Origin: Granulicella cerasi
GTDB lineage: Bacteria; Acidobacteriota; Terriglobia; Terriglobales; Acidobacteriaceae
Reading direction: 5' to 3'
DNA length: 64,000 bases
NCBI RefSeq assembly: GCF_025685575.1
Contig: NZ_JAGSYD010000002.1
Coordinates: 1 to 64,000, forward strand
The notes below the pieces were generated by a model. That model had not been told where the DNA came from. It saw nothing but the letters and a program-made list of their open reading frames with translations, and did not search any database. The position numbers and the translations under genes are program-made. Numbering within the stretch: position 1 is the first letter of the stretch; each line of letters opens with the position of its first letter. Positions 7,601 to 15,120 of the stretch are shown piece after piece.

Positions 7601-9593
7601 CAACTGTCGCGCCTCCGGTCGTTGGGAGGCAATTGGCCGTCGACCAGTTGTCGGTGTAGTTCCATGTCGTTTGATGTAACTGAGGATCAAACGAACTGAT
7701 AATGTTCCCGAGATCGTCATAACCGTAGCTCGTTCGCAACCACGAAGATGAAGTGTTGAGCCAACGGTTTACCTGGGTAATATTACCCCGTAGTGTATTC
7801 GCGGTTGAGTACGCGGTGTAATCGTGAGCCGGTACGGATGAAGTCCCAGACAGTAAACTTCCATCTCCCGATGAATAATCATCGTAAGAATAGTTTGTAT
7901 TAGATACGACGTTTCCGCCGCCGTCATAGACCGTAGTGGAAGCGACACGGTTCACAATGTTTGCAGCGACATATGCTGAAGCATTAGAACTCGTATCGTG
8001 CAGGTAGGTGTGGGTGATTCGCTTGAGGAGCGCGCCTGTCGATCCGGTCGGAGCCCAATCATAATCATCTTCCTCAACTACATTGCCACGGCTAGATGTG
8101 TAGGAAGTTGCGGCCTGTGCTGTGTTGCAATGCCGAGAGTGACGAGAATATGTGAAGCTATCGTAACTGTAAGTCTTCAACGACGATTGTCCGTTATCCA
8201 GAGTTGTCGTCAGTTGGGCCAGTCGACGTCCCGCAGCCTGCATTAGTGGTCGTTGCCCTAGCGCATAGGTGCTGTAGCAACTGTCGTAAAGAGGGTCGCC
8301 ATCGGTTGTATAGGTAAGCGTGTACTCTTTCAAAGGTGTACCAGTCGCCATACCCGCGTACATTTTCACATCTGTAATTGAACCATCAACAGCAGTCAGC
8401 ATAGTTTGATGGCTCGGCGGTCCAGGCAGCGTCACCGTTGTGGTTTTGGAACTGACCGAATTCCCTTGGGAGTTCGGAATGACGATATCCCATTCGGATG
8501 TGACACCATTCACAATCTCGGTACGCTTCGTCACATAACGTCGAGTGCCGTTATTGTAGAGATCCGAGGTATCGGTGTAATTGGCATATTCATACTTGAT
8601 TACACCCCCATTAGGAAGGGTGATCTGCGATAGAAGCGCATAGTTCGGCTCATAAGAAAAGGTGTACTTCTGATTATTAGGAAGGTCTATTTCCGAAATG
8701 ACCGGATACGTTGGGGCAATAGCATAGGTAGTGGCGTTATCCTCTTGCGGCCCCACGTTAAAAGATGTATTGATTGGGATGGACGTCCACCTCACAATGT
8801 ACTGCTGCGGTACGCCATTACTATCGGTAGACTGATATGTCCAAGTCAACGGGTCAACTGTTTGGTTAACCGTCTGCGATGTTGTTGTGAGCGTATATGG
8901 AACCAGCGCAGAAGTATCTACCGCACCACTAGATGGCGTGTGCAGCGTAATATAGTTGCCGTTGCTATCTTCTAGCTTACGCGTCGTAAGGTTAAACATC
9001 GCTCCGCTTGAATCGAGCACATGCGTTGTATCAGGGCTCCACAACCCTTGCGCGGCAGTATCTGGCCCGCTATCACTCGGGTTCTGACAAGTTCCGGCTC
9101 CGTTTCCAAGTTGAGAAGCAAGTACATGCTGATTATGAGAAGAATCAATGTACAAAATATTGGCTTCGTAATACGCATATGTGGGTGTCTGATGGACTGC
9201 GACTTTGCAGGGAACCTGCAGTTCGGTCGCAGAAACATACGGAAAATTATCGACCCAGCCCGCACGATCCTGAGTACTCCACATTTGGTATTCGACATCT
9301 CCCTCCGTGTCATAGAGGGTATTCACCGCGTAGAGATTGCTCGAATAATACAGCGTGACTCCAGAATCAAGATGACGGCCTGCTTTATTGAATAATGGGA
9401 TGGTTACTTGAAGTTCTCCAGACGCCATATCGACATGCTCAATTGAAGTGCCAATCGAACTGGAAAATGGCAGATCACCCATGCGATTGCTATCGGTGAT
9501 TCCTGTTGGAACCATCGTTTGAGAAGAGGCGCAGAGGCTCGCTAAGAGGACAAATGCGAAAAATAGAGCAGGAAAGGTTCTACAGGTTTTCAC
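4611..9593 (-). CDS. Secreted Rhs/YD-repeat protein with C-terminal GH24 lysozyme domain
   Basis: 1660 aa. A Sec signal peptide (residues 1-25, FFAFVLLASLCASSQT) is followed by an N-terminal beta-rich region, then many YD repeats (YDALGRLTQV, YDALGNLLC, YDSLSRLIS, YDAMGRLLG) to about residue 1390. The Rhs core motif is at about 1390-1441 (GLDYFGARYL, GRWMSPDW, NLYAYVGNSPVARVDADGH). After a linker, residues 1500-1655 are a GH24 lysozyme domain with the triad E1514, D1532 and T1538; the E-to-D gap is 9 residues longer than usual while D-x5-T is kept. FDALVSFAFNV and GLMRRREQEW match the family's later blocks. Start is GTG at 9593 in a TAGTG overlap with the upstream gene, with GAGGAGG just before it. 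The expected action is cleavage of peptidoglycan in a neighbour, with the Rhs shell encapsulating the toxin; the delivery route is unknown. Confidence 0.88.
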   Translation of the reverse strand: MKTCRTFPALFFAFVLLASLCASSQTMVPTGITDSNRMGDLPFSSSIGTSIEHVDMASGELQVTIPLFNKAGRHLDSGVTLYYSSNLYAVNTLYDTEGDVEYQMWSTQDRAGWVDNFPYVSATELQVPCKVAVHQTPTYAYYEANILYIDSSHNQHVLASQLGNGAGTCQNPSDSGPDTAAQGLWSPDTTHVLDSSGAMFNLTTRKLEDSNGNYITLHTPSSGAVDTSALVPYTLTTTSQTVNQTVDPLTWTYQSTDSNGVPQQYIVRWTSIPINTSFNVGPQEDNATTYAIAPTYPVISEIDLPNNQKYTFSYEPNYALLSQITLPNGGVIKYEYANYTDTSDLYNNGTRRYVTKRTEIVNGVTSEWDIVIPNSQGNSVSSKTTTVTLPGPPSHQTMLTAVDGSITDVKMYAGMATGTPLKEYTLTYTTDGDPLYDSCYSTYALGQRPLMQAAGRRLAQLTTTLDNGQSSLKTYSYDSFTYSRHSRHCNTAQAATSYTSSRGNVVEEDDYDWAPTGSTGALLKRITHTYLHDTSSNASAYVAANIVNRVASTTVYDGGGNVVSNTNYSYDDYSSGDGSLLSGTSSVPAHDYTAYSTANTLRGNITQVNRWLNTSSSWLRTSYGYDDLGNIISSFDPQLHQTTWNYTDNWSTANCLPTTGGATVDSRTYPTTSTVAAGTSIAETTTVSYYPCTGLKSYVRDPNDLANGRVGTHWAYDAIGRATNVTYDVGGGQESTVYTDHIDGINAGASYSTATRSIASDGSLSLTTVVEVDGLGRSRKTTVSTQGSAPVYSVVGYDAEGRKAQEWNPSFCDPDTSTSCSADHGTFGVTTHLFDALGRETLLIPADGTSTTNNASTSYSGNAVTTTDEAGTVRESWMDALGRLTQVSEGTTAYITKYSYDALGNLLCVEQHGNTTTGTGCSAAISSDASSSWRVRRFQYDSLSRLISAKNPENGQTPVTYTYDNDGNVLAKTDSRGIATYYSSSSHPIDALHRVTGVSYSDSTPASVYSFDAGVNGIGHRTGMNDGAGSSTFTYDAMGRLLGEQRTMGAAPGVTKSMGWEYNLDGSQKTITYPSGNVVTVSTGDRGHVVSVTDSSNNYAQQIVYNGMGQVTAADYGVASSFTGIHESNVYNQRSQPVTLAASTASATLMSLSYDFHVGSGNNGNLYQSRNDIDGSRTANYTYDGLNRILTASSDTWGMQYAIDPWGNLTGTTALSGKTNAMPMPADLTAGTDNRLQSTLAGYSYGSAGGNLTYANGSAYTWDGESRITAVAGSTYSYDGDGVRVEKASSTGGTYYWGQLAESDLAGNITHEYIFASGKRIARRDIATGAVYYYLSDNLGSSNVVVNSSGSKVNESDYLPYGGEQAVTLGLADQHFKYTGKERDAESGLDYFGARYLTSGLGRWMSPDWSAKADPVPYAKLNDPQTLNLYAYVGNSPVARVDADGHAMPRALKPFMNGDQLSAFTDGAMASPSAEEQSATATIIVYFEGETTGANAPAQQQVSQAGIDFIKGQEGWNGVLDKKTGLWLPKDDGFGNGTIGWGHNCGKCAGFAGGITKAQGDALLTSDLASYESSVSRITGGNASQQQFDALVSFAFNVKSYQGSTLMHNAAAGLPVTEANFTAYGNARNAQHVLVPVPGLMRRREQEWDVYANGDYSGHP

Positions 9594-10462
9594 TACTGAA
9601 CCTCCTCAACAACAAACGGTTCTGAATGTAGATTGACCTTGTTGACACTGGCATCGCTTAGCGTCACCCCTCCAATCGTCTTAACAACATGAAAAGGAAT
9701 AGCTACGCCTTCAATCTGCTGATACGCTTGATAGCTCACCGTAACCTGACCGCTATTCGATAGGTTCGTCGGTGAAAATATCCAATATTTCAATTGCATC
9801 AATCGCTTACTATCTAGATCAACATAAAGGTCTAGAGATGATTGACGCTTTGCAATCGTTGTAAGAGTGGCTGAGAGATTGGTATCGACAGCACCTTCGA
9901 GATGAAAATGCTCAGTTCCTTGCTCCGCTCCCAAGTCTGTGACTGCAACGGATGGATCATCTAAGCGACGCAAAATACCGAGGTACGGAAACTCGGGAAC
10001 TTTCGCATTGAGCGCTATCGATGCACTACCTTGATCTTTCGACCGCTTTAGGGCAACCGCGCCAGAATCATTGATAGACAAATCAGAAGCTGTGCTCTCA
10101 GACATGCGCTGATGAGTTCGACGCATCTTCCGGCTTCCATGCATTTGCAAACAAACTGAGGCATCATCTTTGCCTGTCTCATGAACCAGCAGATCAATCC
10201 TGAGAGGGCTCTTTGTTAGAGGACTATACGAGGAAAAAATGTGAGTCAGACGAATCCTCGCCTCACCATCATTTGCAACATTCACCGTCGGAGTTGAGAC
10301 TTCCGTCTGAGCGTGCGCTCCAACAATAAGAAAGAAATAAGCGCAAGACAACGCACATAGGGATCGAGAGGGGAAGCGCAAGAAAGGCTCTCCGAACTGG
10401 TTAGGATTTGTAAGGTCTTCGGAGACTACCTGACCGTCGCCCAGCGATGCAAGCGGAATCAT
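9593..10462 (-). CDS. Exported protein of unknown function, translationally coupled to the Rhs gene
   Basis: About 289 aa from ATG 10462 (GAGAGG lies upstream). A hydrophobic stretch that ends like a signal peptide (CALSCAYFFLIVGAHAQ) begins some 30 residues in, unusually late. An in-frame TTG at 10381 preceded by GGAGAG would start at the residues RFPSRS and give a normal signal peptide, so the true start may be there. The C-terminal part (YWIFSPTNLSNSGQVTVSYQ, then GVAIPFHVVKTIGGVTLSD) looks beta-stranded and reminds me of LolA/outer-membrane-lipoprotein-sorting folds, but this is only an impression. Its stop codon overlaps the GTG of the Rhs gene in TAGTG, which predicts coupled translation and a shared process such as export or folding of the Rhs protein. 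Confidence 0.6.
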   Translation of the reverse strand: MIPLASLGDGQVVSEDLTNPNQFGEPFLRFPSRSLCALSCAYFFLIVGAHAQTEVSTPTVNVANDGEARIRLTHIFSSYSPLTKSPLRIDLLVHETGKDDASVCLQMHGSRKMRRTHQRMSESTASDLSINDSGAVALKRSKDQGSASIALNAKVPEFPYLGILRRLDDPSVAVTDLGAEQGTEHFHLEGAVDTNLSATLTTIAKRQSSLDLYVDLDSKRLMQLKYWIFSPTNLSNSGQVTVSYQAYQQIEGVAIPFHVVKTIGGVTLSDASVNKVNLHSEPFVVEEVQ

Positions 10463-10468
10463 CACCAC

Positions 10469-10950
10469 CTCTCGGTATGATGGTCTACGTTCTTTCGAGA
10501 GAAAGTAACCATTTTCCCAACCAGATGTGATGATTGGATTCGTTCGTCACGAGCCGAAAACCGCGTGTGAAGAATTTCAAACCGATTTTGTTCTATTCAA
10601 CACTGACATCGCACTATGCAGCGATGAATGATCCATGTGTGCATATCGAGCACTCATCTGAATCGTCTTATGCCCTGCTGCTTCATGGATCACCTTCAGA
10701 TTCACTCCTGCTTGAGCCAGACGAGAGCAGAACGTATGCTAGATAGATCATGCTCTATTCCGGCTTTGCGATTCTCGCTCGCAACAGTTCATCCACCCCA
10801 AAATCTTGAGCCGCCCCTACGATAAGGAACTTTTGCACAGGGATGCACGAATTACGGCAGGTGATTTGGCAGAAATCTGGCAGAAACCACAAACAGCAAT
10901 ACAGTGACCTCTCGGCCATCCGCTTAAACCATTGATTTTATTGAGTATTT
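10469..10950. other. Gene-poor 482-bp stretch between the Rhs operon and tRNA-Glu
   Basis: No convincing gene. Short frames here lack ribosome binding sites and family resemblance. The left part should hold the promoter for the minus-strand operon. The right part, next to the tRNA 3' end, contains two direct copies of TGGCAGAAA and an AT-rich run (CCATTGATTTTATTGAGTATT), the sort of sequence found at integration junctions. Confidence 0.5.
10867..10886. repeat. Two direct repeats TGGCAGAAA, 11-bp period
   Basis: TGGCAGAAA occurs at 10867-10875 and again at 10878-10886, one helical turn apart, about 65 bp from the tRNA-Glu 3' end. Spacing and place resemble integrase arm-type sites or another bound repeat; function is unproven. 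Confidence 0.4.
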
Positions 10951-11027
10951 TGGTAGCGTTACCGGGGCTCGAACCCGGACTCTTCGCCTTGAGAGGGCGA
11001 CGTGTTAACCAGTTACACCATAACGCC
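10951..11027 (-). tRNA. tRNA-Glu (anticodon CTC)
   Basis: A complete 77-nt cloverleaf with encoded CCA. The acceptor stem GGCGTTA pairs with TAACGCT (one G-T), the anticodon loop is CTCTCAA giving anticodon CTC, and the T arm is CCGGGTTCGAACCCCGG. A TATACT hexamer lies upstream at 11069-11064. Its 3' end faces the phage/Rhs region, which is the usual geometry for tRNA-targeted integration. Confidence 0.95.
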
Positions 11028-11074
11028 ACAGACCAGCGCAGGGCTGCGCGGTGCGACTTGTTCAGTATAGCAAA

Positions 11075-11106
11075 GAAACGGCCTGCTCGGGGGAGCAGGC
11101 CGTTTC
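11075..11106 (-). terminator. Terminator after the DUF507 pair
   Basis: A 14-bp stem (GAAACGGCCTGCTC and its complement) with a 4-nt loop, followed on the minus strand by TTTGC. It lies 26 bp past the stop of the second DUF507 gene and upstream of tRNA-Glu. Confidence 0.8.
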
Positions 11107-11131
11107 TTCTGTGCAATTCTTCGGTTCGCCA

Positions 11132-11407
11132 CTACAGGCCGAGCTTCTTCACTTCGTCGTTGTAGTACTTGCGGTAAAGGATCTCCCACTCCTGCGAGCC
11201 TTCGAGGATAATCTTCCGCTGTGAGCTGATCTTCAGGCGTGCGGCCTGGTCCAGCTTGGTCTCTTCCATCAGCAGCTTCTCGAGCGCCTTGCGCGCCTCC
11301 TGGCGGATCGTGTTGCGGTCCTCGAGGAAGTCGAGTTCGTCGATCTCTGCCAGCGTGTCCGCCACCGTGTGTGCGAGTTTGTTGAGCTTATCGCGTGAAA
11401 TGCGCAC
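11132..11407 (-). CDS. DUF507 family protein (second of a pair)
   Basis: 91 aa, GTG start. The whole protein matches the DUF507 pattern: MRISRDKLNKLAHTVADTL at the N-terminus, DRNTIRQEARKALEKLL in the middle, and the hallmark SSQRKIILEGSQEWEILYRK near the end. No catalytic motif is known; the family consists of small helical cytosolic proteins, frequent in Acidobacteria and some deltaproteobacterial lineages, of unknown role. Its GTG overlaps the stop of the preceding DUF507 gene by one base (TAGTG), so the two are translationally coupled and probably form a heteromer. It is followed by a strong terminator. Confidence 0.88.
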   Translation of the reverse strand: MRISRDKLNKLAHTVADTLAEIDELDFLEDRNTIRQEARKALEKLLMEETKLDQAARLKISSQRKIILEGSQEWEILYRKYYNDEVKKLGL

Positions 11408-11685
11408 TAGAGCACCGCCTTATACTTGCGCGCCAGTTCGTTCTTCACCTTCTTGAACATCTCCGGATAGCTCGCGCCGGTCTTGAGCATGTCGTCCTGA
11501 AAAGCTTCCAGAATGACGCGGACTTCATCGTTGATGCGGTCTTCGAGCGACAACTCATCCACCAGCGCATTGGCGACGCGCTCGTCTACGACGGCCGTTT
11601 TGTCCGTCTTGATCATCTTCGCCTCGACCAGGTGCTTCACGGTCTGACGAGCCAGGTAACCAACATAGTCTTTCGAGAAAATCAT
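11407..11685 (-). CDS. DUF507 family protein (first of a pair)
   Basis: 92 aa from the ATG at 11685 (MIFSKDYVGYLARQTVKHL). The frame is open for a further 39 codons upstream, but that extension has no family character and I prefer the internal ATG, where similarity starts. No good Shine-Dalgarno is visible before it, so the start is the weak point. The body (KTDKTAVVDERVANALVDEL, then DRINDEVRVILEAFQDDMLK) has the DUF507 layout but is more diverged than its partner and ends PEMFKKVKNELARKYKAVL. Coupled to the next gene by a TAGTG overlap. Function unknown. Confidence 0.78.
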   Translation of the reverse strand: MIFSKDYVGYLARQTVKHLVEAKMIKTDKTAVVDERVANALVDELSLEDRINDEVRVILEAFQDDMLKTGASYPEMFKKVKNELARKYKAVL

Positions 11686-11989
11686 GGGCACGGCTAGGGT
11701 AGCACTCTTCGCGCTCCCCTGCAGCATCGTCGGCGCGTCGGTTTGCGACCAGGATTTCCACACTGCATCTAAAGAAACAGGCGCTTTGGTGTCGCCGCGC
11801 ACTCGCCGGAAACGTCAGGCGCGGATACACTAGGGCCAACCTTCTGAAAGGCCCGCAGTTCGGGCATTCCAGATCCCGCATCGGCAGAGCATCGCCGGAG
11901 CGGCCACGGCAACGACGTCAACGCAGACCGCGCCCTAAGCTTCATCAGGTTCCAACGCGCGGGGTGACGGTCTGGAGCTGAGGGGGAGC
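11686..11989. other. Divergent intergenic region between DUF507 pair and clpC
   Basis: About 300 bp with no convincing gene. It must hold promoters for both directions; I see no clear CtsR or CIRCE-type operator. The clpC ribosome binding site GAGGGGGAG is at its right end. Confidence 0.4.
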
Positions 11990-14476
11990 ATGTTCGAACG
12001 CTATACAGAAAAGGCGCGGCGCGTCATATTCTTCGCGCGCTACGAGGCCAGCCAATTTGGCTCGCCCTACATTGAAACCGAACATCTCCTACTAGGTCTG
12101 CTGCGCGAAGATAAGGCGCTTACCAATCGCTTCTTGCGCTCGCACACCTCTGTAGAGTCCATTCGCAAACAAATTGAACAGCACACCACCGTGCGGGAAA
12201 AGGTATCGACCTCGGTCGATCTGCCGCTCTCGAACGAGTGCAAGCGCGTGCTCGCCTATGCGGCAGAAGAGGCTGAGCGCCTCTCGCACAAACACATCGG
12301 CACCGAGCATCTGCTGCTCGGTCTTCTGCGTGAAGAAAAGTGCTTCGCCGCTGAAATTCTGACCGAACGCGGTCTGCGTCTGCAGACGATTCGCGAAGAG
12401 CTGCAGCGCACGACGCAGGACAAGCCTGCTGCAGCAGCGTCCGGCAGCGGCAGCTCGAAGCAGCGCGGTCAGCAGCAGGAACAGTCGATGCTCGCCGAGT
12501 TCTCGCGTGACCTCACACTGGCGGCAAGCGAGCAGTCGCTGGATCCGCTCGTCGGCCGCGACTTCGAGGTCGAGCGTGTCATCCAGATTCTTTGCCGACG
12601 CACGAAGAACAACCCCGTGCTGATCGGCGAGCCGGGTGTCGGCAAGACCGCGATCGTTGAAGGCCTTGCGCAGAAGATCGCTGACGGCGAAGTTCCCTCT
12701 TTCCTTGCGGACAAGAAGGTGCTCTCGCTGGATCTCTCGCTCGTCGTGGCTGGCACGAAGTATCGCGGCCAGTTTGAAGAGCGCCTGAAGACGATCATGA
12801 AGGAGCTTCAGGAAGCCGGAAACGCCATCGTCTTCATCGACGAAATTCACACGCTCGTGGGTGCGGGTTCGGCTGAGGGATCGCTCGATGCAGCGAACAT
12901 TCTCAAGCCGGCTCTCAGCCGCGGTGAGATCCAGTGCATCGGCGCAACGACCCCTGCGGAGTTCCGCAAGTCGATCGAAAAAGATCGCTCGCTGGAACGT
13001 CGCTTCCAGGCCGTGAAGGTGCCGCCGCCGAACGAAGAGGATGCCATCAAGATCATCATGGGCATCCGCGAGAAGTACGAGAAGTTCCATGCGGTCAGCT
13101 ATACGGATGAGGCGATCACCTACTCAGTGACGCACTCGCACCGCTACATCCCGGACCGCTTCCTCCCTGATAAGGCGATCGATCTCATCGACGAAGCCGG
13201 CGCACGCGTAAAGCTGCGCCAGACCACGCTTCCCGAAGAGTTGACCGAAGTGCAGAAGCGCATCAAGTTCATCGTCCACCGGATGGAGTCGGCCATTGCG
13301 AACCACGAGTTCGAGAAGGCGCGCTTCTACTCGGACGAAGAACGCAAGGAGCGCGAGAACCTTCGCGAACTCCGCGAGAAGTATCACCTCGACGAGTCGA
13401 CCGCGGGCATCGTCACGCGCGAAGACATCGAGGACGTCGTCTCGCGCTGGACCGGTGTGCCGATCACGGCGATCAAGGAAGAAGAGACGCAGAAGCTGCT
13501 GCGCGTCGAAGAAGAGCTCCACAAGCGCGTCATCGCGCAGGACAAGGCGATCAGTGCCCTGGCCCGCGCTGTGCGCCGGTCTCGAGCAGGCCTGAAGAGT
13601 CCTTCTCGGCCGATTGGCTCGTTCCTCTTCCTTGGCCCCACGGGCGTGGGTAAGACGGAGGTAGCGCGCACGCTGGCGCAATTCCTCTTTGGCTCGGAGA
13701 AGTCGCTGATCCGCTTCGACATGTCGGAGTACATGGAGAAGCATTCGGTTTCGAAGCTCATCGGCTCGCCCCCGGGTTACGTCGGTTACGAGGAGGGCGG
13801 CCAGCTCACCGAGCGCGTCAAGCGTTCACCGTACTCGGTGGTGCTGCTCGACGAAGTCGAAAAGGCTCATCCGGACGTCTTCAACCTGCTGCTGCAGGTC
13901 TTTGACGACGGACAGCTCACCGACGGACTCGGCAATCAGGTCGACTTCAAGAACACGATCATCATCATGACGTCGAACATCGGCGCCAAGCACCTGATGA
14001 AGCGTGAGTCGCTCGGCTTCCAGTCGCAGCGTGACGAAGTGGCGCTCGAGAAGATGCAGGAGATGGTGCTGTCGGAAGTGAAGAAGGTCTTCACGCCGGA
14101 GTTCCTGAACCGCATCGACGAGACGATCGTGTTCACGGCCCTTGGTGATTCCGAACTCATGCAGATTCTCGAACTGCTCGTACAGCAGCTCAACACGAAT
14201 CTCGTGCATAAGGCGATCACGATCTCGGTCACCGACGAGGCGAAGAAGTGGATTCTCGACAAAACGCTGACAGACCGCAGCTACGGTGCACGTCCGTTGC
14301 GCCGCGCGCTGCAGCGTCACATCGAAGACCCGCTCTCCGAAGCTCTTATTGCTGGTCAGATCACCGAACGCCCCGCGTTCCTCGAGGTCTACCTGGATGA
14401 GAACAAGCTCTTCTATCGACCTCTCGGGGCCGAAGGCGAAGAGCGCAGGGATGGCGTCTCACTTTCCACGGTCTAG
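11990..14476 (+). CDS. clpC: ClpC-type AAA+ unfoldase, ATP-binding subunit of Clp protease
   Basis: 828 aa. Residues 1-145 hold two Clp N-domain repeats ([15 protein letters not shown] and [15 protein letters not shown]). AAA1 has Walker A GEPGVGKT at 213-220 and Walker B VFIDEIH near 281-287. A middle UVR-like coiled segment ([19 protein letters not shown]) near 435-455 distinguishes ClpC from ClpA/ClpB. AAA2 has Walker A GPTGVGKT near 549-556 and Walker [15 protein letters not shown] near 618-631. It unfolds substrates and feeds them to ClpP, whose gene lies 3.6 kb downstream. The start is preceded by GAGGGGGAG. No mcsA, mcsB or ctsR genes are adjacent, unlike Firmicutes. A GC-rich hairpin follows. 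Confidence 0.95.
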   Translation: MFERYTEKARRVIFFARYEASQFGSPYIETEHLLLGLLREDKALTNRFLRSHTSVESIRKQIEQHTTVREKVSTSVDLPLSNECKRVLAYAAEEAERLSHKHIGTEHLLLGLLREEKCFAAEILTERGLRLQTIREELQRTTQDKPAAAASGSGSSKQRGQQQEQSMLAEFSRDLTLAASEQSLDPLVGRDFEVERVIQILCRRTKNNPVLIGEPGVGKTAIVEGLAQKIADGEVPSFLADKKVLSLDLSLVVAGTKYRGQFEERLKTIMKELQEAGNAIVFIDEIHTLVGAGSAEGSLDAANILKPALSRGEIQCIGATTPAEFRKSIEKDRSLERRFQAVKVPPPNEEDAIKIIMGIREKYEKFHAVSYTDEAITYSVTHSHRYIPDRFLPDKAIDLIDEAGARVKLRQTTLPEELTEVQKRIKFIVHRMESAIANHEFEKARFYSDEERKERENLRELREKYHLDESTAGIVTREDIEDVVSRWTGVPITAIKEEETQKLLRVEEELHKRVIAQDKAISALARAVRRSRAGLKSPSRPIGSFLFLGPTGVGKTEVARTLAQFLFGSEKSLIRFDMSEYMEKHSVSKLIGSPPGYVGYEEGGQLTERVKRSPYSVVLLDEVEKAHPDVFNLLLQVFDDGQLTDGLGNQVDFKNTIIIMTSNIGAKHLMKRESLGFQSQRDEVALEKMQEMVLSEVKKVFTPEFLNRIDETIVFTALGDSELMQILELLVQQLNTNLVHKAITISVTDEAKKWILDKTLTDRSYGARPLRRALQRHIEDPLSEALIAGQITERPAFLEVYLDENKLFYRPLGAEGEERRDGVSLSTV

Positions 14477-14492
14477 CACGACTACAAACAGC

Positions 14493-14523
14493 AAAGGCGC
14501 CTGGGAAACCGGGCGCCTTTCGC
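14493..14523 (+). terminator. clpC terminator
   Basis: AAAGGCGCC pairs with GGCGCCTTT around a 10-nt interior, followed by a short T-rich tract, 16 bp after the clpC stop. Confidence 0.75.
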
Positions 14524-14545
14524 CTTTGCCGTAATGTCGCAAGGA

Positions 14546-14573
14546 AAAGGCCACGCTCGGGAGCGTGGCCTTT
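14546..14573 (-). terminator. Terminator of the YtxH gene, possibly bidirectional
   Basis: A 13-bp perfect stem AAAGGCCACGCTC with its complement and a 2-nt loop, 13 bp past the minus-strand stop. With the clpC hairpin it insulates two convergent genes. Confidence 0.75.
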
Positions 14574-14586
14574 CAAACGCTATCGC

Positions 14587-14883
14587 CTACACAAGCTTGG
14601 AGATCGTCTTATTGGCGGTCTTGATGTAGCCCTGCCCCTTGTCCACAGCGTCTTCGAACTGATCCTTGGTGTAATCGATCAGTTTCTGCGCTTCCTTGCT
14701 GAGCGAATCTGCCTGCTTCTTCAGGTAATCGGCCGAATCCTGCAGGGTGTCGCCGAGATCTTCAATGCCGCGCTTCAGCTTCTTGCGCGTCTGCACACCG
14801 GACTGCGGAGCGTACAACAACGCGGCGACGCCACCCGCAATCGCTCCAATTCCAAGGGCTACCCAAAACTCTTTGTGACGCAT
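14587..14883 (-). CDS. YtxH domain-containing small membrane protein
   Basis: 98 aa from ATG 14883, which has GGAGG 8 bp upstream; the longer frame to 15018 is rejected. The N-terminus MRHKEFWVALGIGAIAGGVA followed by ALLYAPQSGVQTRKKLKRG is the classic YtxH pattern: one membrane helix (about residues 7-24), then the AP-x-SG turn, then an amphipathic helical tail rich in Lys, Asp and Gln (DLGDTLQDSADYLKKQADSL). Members are often stress-linked and membrane-anchored with a cytoplasmic coiled coil; no enzyme activity is known. Convergent with clpC. Confidence 0.88.
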   Translation of the reverse strand: MRHKEFWVALGIGAIAGGVAALLYAPQSGVQTRKKLKRGIEDLGDTLQDSADYLKKQADSLSKEAQKLIDYTKDQFEDAVDKGQGYIKTANKTISKLV

Positions 14884-15120
14884 TCGCGTTACCTCCACCA
14901 GGATGTGAGCGCGGCGACCATAAGGCCACCACAGCCTCTCCCAAATTACGACGGAGTTTTCCGCGATTAGGTTGGTCGCCGATACCTCTTTCTGCACAAA
15001 ACCAGAACGGGACAACACACGTCAATAACACACAGGAACGAAAACCAGTTGCGGTCACTGACCGTAGTATGTACAAGAGATTGGGCGATTCGCACCACGG
15101 ATCCCGGGATTGAGTAAGAG

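Noticed and set aside
10534..10746. 70-aa plus-strand ORF in the gap before tRNA-Glu
   Set aside because: No ribosome binding site, no family character, low-complexity composition; likely chance.
10817..11116. 99-aa minus-strand ORF containing CNWLTRRPLKAKSPGSSPG
   Set aside because: It is a translation through the tRNA-Glu gene, a well-known spurious protein pattern.
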